Position numbers and translations under genes: made by a program. 19,914 bases of DNA, from assembly GCA_955652195.1 (NCBI GenBank), contig CATPBC010000071.1:1-19914 (forward strand). Reading direction: 5' to 3'. This document shows positions 8,448-15,096 of this stretch, one piece after another. The stretch is from an uncultured Xanthobacteraceae bacterium. Lineage in GTDB: Bacteria > Pseudomonadota > Alphaproteobacteria > Rhizobiales > Xanthobacteraceae. Position 1 is the stretch's first letter. Each line of letters opens with the position of its first letter. Below the pieces are notes generated by a model. It was not told the DNA's origin. It saw only the letters and a program-made list of their open reading frames with translations, and searched no databases.

Positions 8448-8720
8448 ATGGGAATGCAAGACATCATCACGACAAAGCTGGTTGCGGCTTTCGCGCCCGA
8501 GAGCCTGCACGTCGAAGACGAATCCCATTTGCATGCGGGGCATGCCGGGCATCGGCCTGGAGGCGAAACGCACTTTCGCCTTTATATCGTGTCGAATGCG
8601 TTCCGCGGAAAGAGCCGGCTCGAACGCCACCGCATGATCAACGCGGCCCTGGCAAAAGAACTGAAAAGCCGCGTCCATGCGCTCGCCATTCATGCGGCGG
8701 CGCCCGGCGAAACCAACTGA
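8448..8720 (+). CDS. bolA: BolA family protein
   Basis: 90 aa from the ATG at 8448. Family signature seen: GETHFRLYIVSNAFRGKSRLERHRMINAALAKEL followed by VHALAIHAAAP, the class II KH-like BolA fold with its conserved Arg-x-x-x-His-Arg helix and C-terminal His-Ala-Leu. BolA proteins pair with monothiol glutaredoxins through a shared [2Fe-2S] cluster and affect iron handling, cell shape and stress response. Here the role is inferred from the family. The insert HLHAGHAGHRPGG gives a His-rich loop (about residues 28-40) of the kind seen in alphaproteobacterial members. A second ATG two codons on (8454) is also possible; neither has a strong ribosome-binding site. It is convergent with the VOC gene, with only 15 bp between stops. 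Confidence 0.9.
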   Translation: MGMQDIITTKLVAAFAPESLHVEDESHLHAGHAGHRPGGETHFRLYIVSNAFRGKSRLERHRMINAALAKELKSRVHALAIHAAAPGETN

Positions 8721-8735
8721 CCTATTGCTCCTCTA

Positions 8736-9254
8736 TTACTCGGCCGGGGCGACCGCAGAGGACGACAGTTCAAGCTCCTTGAGGAGGCCGATCAGATCCA
8801 AGGCTGCGGTGAACATCGCGAGTTCGCCGCCGGCGCTACGCGGCCATTGTTCACGCGGGCGATCCCAATAAAGCTCGACGCCATTGTCGTCCGGATCGCG
8901 CAAGTAAAGCGCTTCGCTGACACCGTGATCGGAGGCGCCTTCGAGCGGAATGTTCGCGGCGATCAGGCGCTGCAAGGCATCGGCGAGCGCGGCGCGTGTC
9001 GGATAGAGCACAGCGAGATGATAAAGGCCGGTGGTGCCCGCCGATGGCGGCTTGCCGCCGCGGCTCTCCCAGGTATTGAGCCCGATGTGATGATGGTAAC
9101 CGCCCGCCGAAATGAATGCCGCCTGCGGTCCTCTGCGCTGCATGAGTTCAAAGCCAAGCACACCGCAATAGAAATCTAGCGCGCGATCGAGATCGGCGAC
9201 CTTAAGATGGACATGGCCGATGCGAACGCCGTCATTGATCGGAGCTTGCGTCAT
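8736..9254 (-). CDS. VOC-superfamily protein, catechol-2,3-dioxygenase (CatE)-like
   Basis: 172 aa. Vicinal oxygen chelate fold: the N-terminal module starts RIGHVHLKVADLDRALDFYCGVLGFEL and the second half has LYHLAVLYPTRAALADALQRL and DPDDNGVELYWDRP. The metal ligands expected for this fold are all present: His16, His79 and Glu127. The WDRP ending and length resemble CatE-type extradiol dioxygenases and related glyoxalase-like enzymes; the substrate cannot be told from sequence. Its ATG follows the TAA stop of the CorB-like gene with no base between (TAAATG at 9257-9252), so translation is probably coupled. It is the last gene of the aroK-aroB-CorB unit, which gives no hint of aromatic ring cleavage apart from the neighbouring shikimate genes. 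Confidence 0.9.
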   Translation of the reverse strand: MTQAPINDGVRIGHVHLKVADLDRALDFYCGVLGFELMQRRGPQAAFISAGGYHHHIGLNTWESRGGKPPSAGTTGLYHLAVLYPTRAALADALQRLIAANIPLEGASDHGVSEALYLRDPDDNGVELYWDRPREQWPRSAGGELAMFTAALDLIGLLKELELSSSAVAPAE

Positions 9255-10544
9255 TTAGCTGGCCTTTGCCGTGGATTTGCGAGCGAGCGGCGCAACCCGC
9301 AAGGCGGTGATGCGGTTGCGCGTTTTGCGCAGCACCTGAAAGCGGAAACCGCGAAACGTGAAGCTCTGTCCGGGTTCTGGGATCGAACGGGTCTCATGAA
9401 TGACAAAGCCGGCAACCGTGGTCGCTTCGTCGTCGGGAATGTTCCAATCCATCGCTCGATTGAGATCGCGAATGGGAACGCCGCCATCGACATTGACTGA
9501 TCCGTCCGGAAGCGGACGCACGCCAGGAACGGCAATGTCATGCTCATCGGAAATATCGCCGACGATCTCCTCGACAATGTCTTCGAGGGTGACCAGGCCT
9601 TCGAGTTCGCCGTATTCATCGACGACAAGCGCAAACGGCGTCTTGCGGTGGCGGAACGCTTTGAGCTGTTCGGCGACGGGCGTGGTGTCGGGCACGAACC
9701 ATGGCGGCTTCGCCAAAGTTGGAATGTCGATCTTTTCGGCATCGCCGCTGGCCGCGTGTAGCGCGCGCCACAGTTCCTTGGCGTTGAGCACACCGATGAC
9801 GTTATCGGGCGAATTGTGCCATAGCGGGATTCGCGTCACCCCCGCCGCGAGAACGTCGTCGATCAATTGGCGTGGCGGCTCGTCGGCGTCGAGCATCACC
9901 ATCTTGGTGCGATGGATCATCACGTCCGATACAGTAAGCTCGCGCAGATCGAGCAAGCCGCCCATCATGTCGCGGTCGAGTTTCTCCACAACGCCGGCGC
10001 GGTGCATCAGATCGACCGCGCCACGCAGCTCCTCGCCCGGTGACAGGATCGACTGGATTTTGCCGACCGGCATGCCCAGCCCGTGTAAAATCCACCGCAC
10101 CAACGATTCGACGACACGCAAAACGGGTGAAAGAAAGCGTACCGTCCGCTCCACCGGTTGCGCGACCGCTAGCGCCATGCGATCCGGGGCGTTGAACGCC
10201 GCCGTCTTCGGCAAGACCTCGGCGAGAACAAAAATAACGAGCGTCATCGCGAAGGTCGCATAGATGATCCCGGCCTCGCCGAAATAGGCCAGCAGTATCC
10301 CGGTCGTCAAAGTCGAAGCGGCGATATTGGTGAAATTATTGGCAAACAGGATCGCGCCGAGCAGCCGCTCGCGAGTCGCCATGAGCCGGTTGACGATGCC
10401 GGCATCGCGATTGCCATGTTTTTCCAGGCGCAGCATCGCCGCGCGCGACGAGGCGGCAAGCGCGGTTTCGCTGGCGGAAAAGAACGCCGAGATCAAAAGA
10501 CAGAGAACGACCGCAAACACGGTCAGCCAATCGACAATGCTCAT
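9255..10544 (-). CDS. CNNM/CorB-type transporter (HlyC/CorC family) with CBS domains
   Basis: 429 aa, the same length and plan as E. coli CorB. An N-terminal DUF21/CNNM membrane domain has hydrophobic segments near 6-26, 62-85, 91-113 and 124-155. It contains FSASETALAASSR (22-34), FANNFTNIAAST (67-78) and AEVLPK (108-113), positions that in the family line the Mg2+ site. Next come a CBS pair (about 205-327, with VVDEYGELEGLVTLEDIVEEIVGD) and a CorC/HlyC C-terminal domain (about 335-418). It is an inner-membrane protein; the family is linked to Mg2+/Co2+ efflux or transport, and the old hemolysin name is misleading. Its ATG overlaps the aroB stop by 4 nt (ATGA), and its own TAA abuts the VOC start. 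Confidence 0.93.
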   Translation of the reverse strand: MSIVDWLTVFAVVLCLLISAFFSASETALAASSRAAMLRLEKHGNRDAGIVNRLMATRERLLGAILFANNFTNIAASTLTTGILLAYFGEAGIIYATFAMTLVIFVLAEVLPKTAAFNAPDRMALAVAQPVERTVRFLSPVLRVVESLVRWILHGLGMPVGKIQSILSPGEELRGAVDLMHRAGVVEKLDRDMMGGLLDLRELTVSDVMIHRTKMVMLDADEPPRQLIDDVLAAGVTRIPLWHNSPDNVIGVLNAKELWRALHAASGDAEKIDIPTLAKPPWFVPDTTPVAEQLKAFRHRKTPFALVVDEYGELEGLVTLEDIVEEIVGDISDEHDIAVPGVRPLPDGSVNVDGGVPIRDLNRAMDWNIPDDEATTVAGFVIHETRSIPEPGQSFTFRGFRFQVLRKTRNRITALRVAPLARKSTAKAS

Positions 10545-11683
10545 CGCTCGGCAAGCTTCTCGCTCAAAAAATCCCGTACTTGGTGCGCGTCGACCCCGGT
10601 CTCGATGACGACGGAGCCAATTGCCCGCGCCAGGATGAATGTAAGCATTCCGCGCTTTACTTTCTTGTCCTGGCCGATCAATTCCATCATCCGGTCAATA
10701 CCGGGCAGCGAGCCGGAAATATCGGATGGGCTGGTCGGCAAACCGACCTCGGCGAAATGGCGCCTTACCCGCTCAGCCTCCGATAATGGCAACAAGCCCT
10801 CACGCGCGGAGAATTCGAGAGCGAGCACCATGCCGATTGCGATCGCCTCGCCGTGAAGCAGGCGATCGGAAAATCCGCAGCCGGCTTCCAGGGCGTGGCC
10901 GAAGGTGTGGCCGAAGTTGAGAAAGGCGCGCTCGCCGGTCTCACGCTCGTCGCGGGCGACAATTGCAGCCTTGGCGCGGCAAGCCACCGCCACCGCCTGT
11001 TCGCGCGCGGGGTTTCCGGACGAACTTTCGGCAAAGATTTCGCGCCAGTGCGCTTCCAGCCACGCGAAGAATGCCGTGTCGCCGAGCAAGCCGTATTTCA
11101 CGAGTTCGGCATAACCGGCGCGGAATTCGCGTTTCGGCAGCGTGTCGAGCAGAGCCGTGTCGGCGACGACTAGGATGGGCTGGTGAAATGCGCCAATCAG
11201 ATTCTTGCCGTGTCCGGAATCGATGGCGGTCTTGCCGCCCACCGAAGAATCCACCTGAGCCAGCAGTGTCGTCGGGACTTGCACATAATCGAGCCCGCGC
11301 CGGACCACGGCAGCGGCGAATCCGGCAAGGTCGCCAATCACCCCGCCGCCGAGGGCGATGACCAGATCGTCGCGCTCTATCTGCGCATTGAGAATGGCCT
11401 CGCAGACCTGCTCGAAGACGCGATAGCTTTTCGACGCTTCACCAGGCGGAACGACCATTTGCCCTGTCGGCACGCCGGCGCGCTTGAGTGCCGCCTCGGC
11501 AGCCGGCATGGCATGATGCGCGACGTTTTGATCGGTGACGATGAAAGCTTTAGCGCCAGGCCGGAGCGCCGCAATCCGCGTCCCAAGCGTGCTGATTACG
11601 CCGCGTCCGATCGCAATGTCGTAGCTGCGCGGCCCAAGCACGACCGGAACGACGACGCAGTCGCTGCGCATCGGGGCCGTCAT
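10541..11683 (-). CDS. aroB: 3-dehydroquinate synthase
   Basis: 380 aa. Converts DAHP to 3-dehydroquinate, the second step of the shikimate pathway, using NAD+ and a divalent metal. Seen: the NAD-binding run LGGGVIGDLAGFAAA (111-125), PTTLLAQVDSSVGGKTAID (137-155), GYAELVKYG (190-198) and LNFGHTFGHALE (255-266). The metal ligands align with E. coli AroB as Glu193, His259 and His277. Its length is normal. The ATG at 11683 overlaps the aroK TAA by one base, with AAGAGGT (11689-11695) at good spacing inside the end of aroK. It is therefore in one operon with aroK, and the 4-nt overlap with the CorB-like gene downstream continues the coupling. Confidence 0.98.
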   Translation of the reverse strand: MTAPMRSDCVVVPVVLGPRSYDIAIGRGVISTLGTRIAALRPGAKAFIVTDQNVAHHAMPAAEAALKRAGVPTGQMVVPPGEASKSYRVFEQVCEAILNAQIERDDLVIALGGGVIGDLAGFAAAVVRRGLDYVQVPTTLLAQVDSSVGGKTAIDSGHGKNLIGAFHQPILVVADTALLDTLPKREFRAGYAELVKYGLLGDTAFFAWLEAHWREIFAESSSGNPAREQAVAVACRAKAAIVARDERETGERAFLNFGHTFGHALEAGCGFSDRLLHGEAIAIGMVLALEFSAREGLLPLSEAERVRRHFAEVGLPTSPSDISGSLPGIDRMMELIGQDKKVKRGMLTFILARAIGSVVIETGVDAHQVRDFLSEKLAER

Positions 11684-12288
11684 TATTGACCTCTTGGCGG
11701 CGAACCGCTGAGAAACGCGGTCAACGCTTCGATGATTTCGGTCACGATGGCATCATGGGGCACGTCACGCGACTGCACGGTAATATCGGCTTGCGCATAG
11801 ATCGGCTGGCGCGTTGTCAAAAGGTCGCGCAAGGTGGCGGCGGGATCGTCGGTTTGCAGCATCGGCCGTTCCGCCTTGCGTTTGCTGATCCGCCGCAGCA
11901 AGAGATCAAGCTCCGCCGACAGCCAGATCGAAACGCCTCTTTCCTTGATCAGAGCGCGTGTCGCCTCATTCATCACCGCTCCGCCGCCGGTGGCCAAAAC
12001 CTGTGGGCCGCCGTTGAGCAGGCGCGCGATCACGCGCGCTTCGCCGCTGCGGAATGCAGCCTCGCCGTGGCGGGCGAAGATGTCGGCAATGCTCATGCCC
12101 GCCGCTCGTTCGATCTCGGTATCGGCATCGACAAACGGGACGCCAAGCCGGGAGCCGAGCCGGCGGCCGATCGACGATTTGCCAACGCCCATCATCCCGA
12201 TGAGCACGATTGACCGATCGCCCAACCGTGCCAGGATGGCCGGCGACGAACCGTTTTCATGATCTTTTTGTGTAGCAGTATCAACCAT
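11683..12288 (-). CDS. aroK: Shikimate kinase
   Basis: 201 aa. ATP-dependent phosphorylation of shikimate to shikimate 3-phosphate. Seen: P-loop GMMGVGKSS (31-39), substrate-binding DADTEIE (54-60), FRSGEARV with the shikimate-binding Arg (79-86), GGGAV (101-105) and the lid Arg in ERPML (140-144). An N-terminal extension of about 25 residues precedes the kinase core, as is common in Hyphomicrobiales. It is the first gene of the aroK-aroB-CorB-VOC unit, so the promoter should lie in the 482-bp region upstream. The ribosome-binding site for the ATG at 12288 is poor, but the frame and length fit the family. Confidence 0.97.
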   Translation of the reverse strand: MVDTATQKDHENGSSPAILARLGDRSIVLIGMMGVGKSSIGRRLGSRLGVPFVDADTEIERAAGMSIADIFARHGEAAFRSGEARVIARLLNGGPQVLATGGGAVMNEATRALIKERGVSIWLSAELDLLLRRISKRKAERPMLQTDDPAATLRDLLTTRQPIYAQADITVQSRDVPHDAIVTEIIEALTAFLSGSPPRGQ

Positions 12289-12530
12289 TTAGATCTGTTC
12301 GCCTATTGCCAGCCGCAGCCGATACGCCACGGCAACAAAAGCACCGCGAGCAGTTGCAATGCGGCCGAAACGGTGATCGTAGCCGGTCCCGACGCCATGA
12401 CCAACGGCGATACTCCCGCGCTCCCGATGGGTGAGGCTCGCGTTTGTAATTCACCAGTAGCCCTATCCGCGGAACCCAAACCCAAAAACCGCACGAGCAT
12501 TAATATATTTGCTAATTTCGCTTTTGATTT
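12289..12530. other. Non-repeat half of the aroK / xerD-operon divergent region
   Basis: No gene is called here. It must carry the aroK promoter on the minus strand. The most promoter-like part is the AT-rich island at about 12499-12530, which contrasts with the GC-rich surroundings. A 65-codon minus-strand frame (12500 to 12303) ends 14 bp before aroK and has a hydrophobic C-terminal half, but it lacks a ribosome-binding site and any family signature. Confidence 0.6.
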
Positions 12531-12591
12531 GATTCCGAAGTTCGTACGAGCGTGCCGAAAATGCTTACGAACTTCGGAATCGGGACACTAG
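12531..12591. repeat. Palindromic repeat, type A copy 1
   Basis: 61 bp, identical base for base to 12707-12767. It contains a perfect 16-bp inverted repeat, GATTCCGAAGTTCGTA (12531-12546) and its complement (12566-12581), around a 19-nt loop, followed by GGGACACTAG. The left outer arm (AGTGTCC) seen at copy 2 is missing here. Confidence 0.97.
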
Positions 12592-12678
12592 TGCCGCGAA
12601 CCCGAAGTTCGCACAAGTTTGCGGAGCGCTCGGATGCGGAGCGCTCGGATGCGAACTTCGGGTTCAGAAGCGGCACTA
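12589..12678. repeat. Palindromic repeat, type B
   Basis: 90 bp with two nested stems. The outer 9-bp stem is TAGTGCCGC (12589-12597) with GCGGCACTA (12670-12678). The inner perfect 15-bp stem is AACCCGAAGTTCGCA (12599-12613) with its complement (12650-12664). The 1-nt and 5-nt strands of the internal loop mirror type A. The arms share the core CCGAAGTTCG with type A. The loop holds a 15-bp tandem repeat. Confidence 0.95.
12621..12650. repeat. 15-bp tandem repeat in the loop of the type B palindrome
   Basis: GCGGAGCGCTCGGAT occurs twice with no mismatch (12621-12635 and 12636-12650). Each unit contains the 8-bp palindrome GAGCGCTC. The last base of the second unit begins the 3' inner arm of the hairpin. 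Confidence 0.95.
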
Positions 12679-12694
12679 CAAGCATAGAGTTGCC

Positions 12695-12767
12695 AGTGTC
12701 CTTATCGATTCCGAAGTTCGTACGAGCGTGCCGAAAATGCTTACGAACTTCGGAATCGGGACACTAG
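12695..12767. repeat. Palindromic repeat, type A copy 2 (complete)
   Basis: Outer arms AGTGTCC (12695-12701) and GGACACT (12759-12765) enclose the perfect 16-bp inner stem (12707-12722 with 12742-12757). TTATC on one side and a single G on the other separate the two stems. It ends 3 bp before the ATG of the 49-aa gene ahead of xerD, so it may form part of the leader of that mRNA. Confidence 0.95.
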
Positions 12768-12770
12768 AGA

Positions 12771-12920
12771 ATGCCTAGCTTACTGCGGCTATTAACTGTA
12801 ATTGCGGTTTTGTGCGCCATCGTCTATGGCGGCCTGTACGCGCTTGCGCATTTCGTGGAGCCGAAGTCGCGCGAAATCTCGGTTTCGGTTCCTCCCGATA
12901 AATTCTTCAAGGAGCACTGA
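12771..12920 (+). CDS. Small single-span membrane protein upstream of xerD
   Basis: 49 aa: MPSLLRLLTVIAVLCAIVYGGLYALAHFVEPKSREISV and on to KFFKEH. One transmembrane segment (about 7-27) is preceded by a short basic N-terminus and followed by a polar tail ending in VPPDKFFKEH. A similarly sized protein with a PPDKF-type tail sits before xerD in Bradyrhizobium relatives, as I recall, which supports its being a real gene; its function is unknown. The stop is 8 bp before the xerD ATG, and AAGGAG inside its last codons (12909-12914) may help xerD translation. Its own ribosome-binding site would be GGGA in the GGGACACTAG end of the adjacent palindromic repeat. Confidence 0.75.
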   Translation: MPSLLRLLTVIAVLCAIVYGGLYALAHFVEPKSREISVSVPPDKFFKEH

Positions 12921-12928
12921 GAGCGTTC

Positions 12929-13882
12929 ATGGCTCGCGCACCTGCGGCTGCAGCGCGACATTCCGACGAGCGGCTCATCCGCCTTTACCTTGACATGCTG
13001 GCGGCGGAGCGCGGCGCCGGACCCAACACGCTCGCCGCCTATGAATGCGATCTTCAAGACCTTGCCACGCACCTCAAACGCGCGCGGCGCTCTATCGCTG
13101 CGGCGCGGACAGCCGATTTGCGGGCATATCTCGAAGAGCTTTCGCGGCGCGGCTTGCAGGCCGCTACCGCGGCGCGGCGGCTTTCGGCAATCCGCCAGCT
13201 TTATCGTTTTCTCTACGCGGAAGATCACCGCAAGGATGATCCGGCGGCCGTGCTCGAGGGGCCCAAGCGCCAACGCGCCTTGCCGAAGTTTCTCACGATC
13301 GCTGAAGTCGATCGCCTGCTACGCGCGGCGAGTCAATGCGACCCGGCGGCGCCGCTGGGGGTGCGCTTGCGCGCGGCGCGGCTCGCCTGCCTCCTCGAGA
13401 TCCTGTATGCGACGGGACTGCGGGTCTCCGAGCTCGTTGCGCTGCCGATTGCCGCCGCGCGCCGGGAGGCGCAGTTCATTGTGGTGCGCGGCAAGGGAAA
13501 CAAGGAACGTCTGGTGCCGCTGAACGATGCCGCCCGACGCGCAACGCAGGATTATCTCGCGCTTCTTGCGCTGTCAGGCCGAGATGCGCAATCGAAGTGG
13601 CTGTTCCCTTCGTTCGGTGAAACCGGGCATTTGACACGCCAGCATTTGGCGCGCGAATTGAAGAGCCTCGCGCGGGCGGCAGGATTGCGTGCCGAACAGA
13701 TCAGTCCCCATGTACTGCGCCACGCTTTCGCCAGTCACCTCCTGCATAATGGCGCCGATCTACGCGTGGTGCAGACGCTGCTTGGGCATGCCGACATTTC
13801 AACCACGCAGATTTACACGCATGTCCTGGAGGAACGCCTGAAGGGGATGGTGCGCGACTTGCACCCGCTAGCGCATGAATAA
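12929..13882 (+). CDS. xerD: Tyrosine recombinase XerD
   Basis: 317 aa. Site-specific recombinase that with XerC resolves chromosome dimers at dif under FtsK control. N-terminal core-binding domain (about 13-105, YLDMLAAERGAGPNTLAAYECDLQDL) and C-terminal catalytic domain. All six catalytic residues are present with the spacing of E. coli XerD: Arg165 (ATGLRVSEL), Lys189 (RGKGNKERLVPL), His261 and Arg264 (SPHVLRHAFASHLL), His287 (LLGHADI), and the nucleophile Tyr296 (TTQIYTH). It is thus complete and probably active. XerD is preferred over XerC from the LRVSELVALP/HVLRHAFASHLLHNGADLRVVQ pattern and the accA/aroK context. No phage or integron features are nearby, so it is the housekeeping enzyme. 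GAGAG lies 5 nt before the ATG. Confidence 0.95.
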   Translation: MARAPAAAARHSDERLIRLYLDMLAAERGAGPNTLAAYECDLQDLATHLKRARRSIAAARTADLRAYLEELSRRGLQAATAARRLSAIRQLYRFLYAEDHRKDDPAAVLEGPKRQRALPKFLTIAEVDRLLRAASQCDPAAPLGVRLRAARLACLLEILYATGLRVSELVALPIAAARREAQFIVVRGKGNKERLVPLNDAARRATQDYLALLALSGRDAQSKWLFPSFGETGHLTRQHLARELKSLARAAGLRAEQISPHVLRHAFASHLLHNGADLRVVQTLLGHADISTTQIYTHVLEERLKGMVRDLHPLAHE

Positions 13883-13927
13883 TATGTCTGCCCCTCAGCA
13901 AGCCCCTTTGTGCAAGTAACTAACCGC

Positions 13928-14884
13928 ATGCGCAGCTATCTCGATTTCGAAAAGCCGGTGGCCGAACTGGAGGCCAAGGTGGAAGAATTGCGCGCGCTGC
14001 AGAGCGACGGCGATTCCACTGCAATCGGCGAAGAAATAAACCGCATCGAAAGCAAGGCCGCGGTTGCTCTGAAAGAACTCTACGGCGGGCTGACGCCGTG
14101 GCAGAAGACGCAGGTCGCACGCCATCCGCAACGGCCGCATTGCCTCGATTACGTGGCGGGACTGATCAGCGAATTCGTCCCACTGGCCGGCGATCGCAAG
14201 CATGGCGACGATGCAGCCATCGTCGGTGGCTTCGGCCGCTTCCGCGGTGAAAGCATCTGCGTGATCGGTCACGAGAAGGGTTCCGACACCGACAGCCGGC
14301 TTAAACACAATTTCGGAATGGCCCGGCCGGAAGGCTATCGCAAAGCGGCACGCCTGATGACGATGGCGGACCATTTCGAGATTCCGGTGTTGACCCTGGT
14401 CGATACTGCGGGCGCTTATCCGGGCATCGGAGCCGAGGAACGCGGCCAAGCCGAAGCGATCGCCCGTTCGACCGAAGCCTGTCTTGAGATCGGCGTGCCA
14501 AACGTCGCCGTGATCATCGGCGAGGGCGGCTCCGGTGGCGCGATCGCGATCGCTACCGCTAATCGCGTGCTGATGCTGGAACACGCCATCTACAGTGTGA
14601 TTTCTCCGGAGGGCGCCGCCTCGATTCTGTGGCGCGACACCGCAAGAGCGGAAGATGCGGCATCCAGTATGAAAATTACCGCGCAGGATCTGATCCGCTT
14701 CGGCGTGATCGACATGATTGTGCCGGAGCCGACCGGAGGCGCCCATCGCGACGGCGCGGCCGCAATCAGCACGACAGGAGAGGCGATTGCCGAGGCGCTT
14801 GGCGAATTGCGCGGGCTCGATCGGTCCACAATCGTGCGGCTGCGGCGGGAAAAATTCGTCGCGCTAGGGCGCACGCTCGGATGA
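13928..14884 (+). CDS. accA: Acetyl-CoA carboxylase carboxyltransferase subunit alpha
   Basis: 318 aa from the ATG at 13928 ([24 protein letters not shown]), which matches the usual AccA start and length. A GTG six codons upstream (13910) is possible but has no ribosome-binding site. Together with AccD it transfers CO2 from carboxybiotin to acetyl-CoA, the first committed step of fatty-acid synthesis. Seen: [16 protein letters not shown] (103-118), [14 protein letters not shown] (127-140), [18 protein letters not shown] (157-174) and the oxyanion glycines [12 protein letters not shown] (198-209). It lies 45 bp after xerD in the same direction. A 12-codon mini-frame (13884-13919) sits in that gap. 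Confidence 0.97.
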   Translation: MRSYLDFEKPVAELEAKVEELRALQSDGDSTAIGEEINRIESKAAVALKELYGGLTPWQKTQVARHPQRPHCLDYVAGLISEFVPLAGDRKHGDDAAIVGGFGRFRGESICVIGHEKGSDTDSRLKHNFGMARPEGYRKAARLMTMADHFEIPVLTLVDTAGAYPGIGAEERGQAEAIARSTEACLEIGVPNVAVIIGEGGSGGAIAIATANRVLMLEHAIYSVISPEGAASILWRDTARAEDAASSMKITAQDLIRFGVIDMIVPEPTGGAHRDGAAAISTTGEAIAEALGELRGLDRSTIVRLRREKFVALGRTLG

Positions 14885-15096
14885 CGGCTGAAGGTGCAAA
14901 CGCAACGCCTGCCCGCCGATTGCCACAATGTCGCCGCGATTCCTCCACGCGCTGCGGCGCGGTTGCTAAAGCGTTGGATTTCCCCGCCAAATTCGACGAT
15001 AATTTACCAATCATTTAAGCAGGGGGTGTTCAAGCGTAGGGCCGGCGCCGGTTGCCTTGCGAAAGCCGCCTCTTGCGGATAACGATTAAGCAGCTG
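14885..15096. other. Gap between accA and the L,D-transpeptidase gene
   Basis: 212 bp with no supported gene. It contains an AT-rich patch (about 14990-15020) with a CtrA-like box (15004-15018) and a near-consensus DnaA 9-mer TGCGGATAA (15074-15082). It probably carries the L,D-transpeptidase promoter. I see no clear terminator for accA. Confidence 0.6.
15004..15018 (+). promoter_or_regulatory. CtrA-like binding site
   Basis: TTAC-N7-TTAA matches seven of the eight fixed bases of the CtrA consensus TTAA-N7-TTAA. It lies about 80-90 bp upstream of the likely start of the L,D-transpeptidase gene, in the most AT-rich part of the gap. No binding evidence is available. Confidence 0.3.

Noticed and set aside
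12303..12500. 65-codon minus-strand frame ending 14 bp before aroK, hydrophobic C-terminal half
   Set aside because: No ribosome-binding site, no recognisable family, and it sits where the aroK promoter and leader should be. It cannot be excluded, but there is not enough to call a gene.
12531..12767. Palindromes interpreted as a CRISPR array or attenuator/terminator
   Set aside because: Repeats are not regularly spaced with unique spacers, there are no cas genes, and no T-run follows the stems; the nested stems and exact duplication fit a palindromic repeat element better.
12929..13882. Tyrosine recombinase as a sign of an integron, phage or genomic island
   Set aside because: The sequence and catalytic spacing match housekeeping XerD, and the neighbours (aroK, accA) are core genes. 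No tRNA, att-like duplication or cargo genes are visible.
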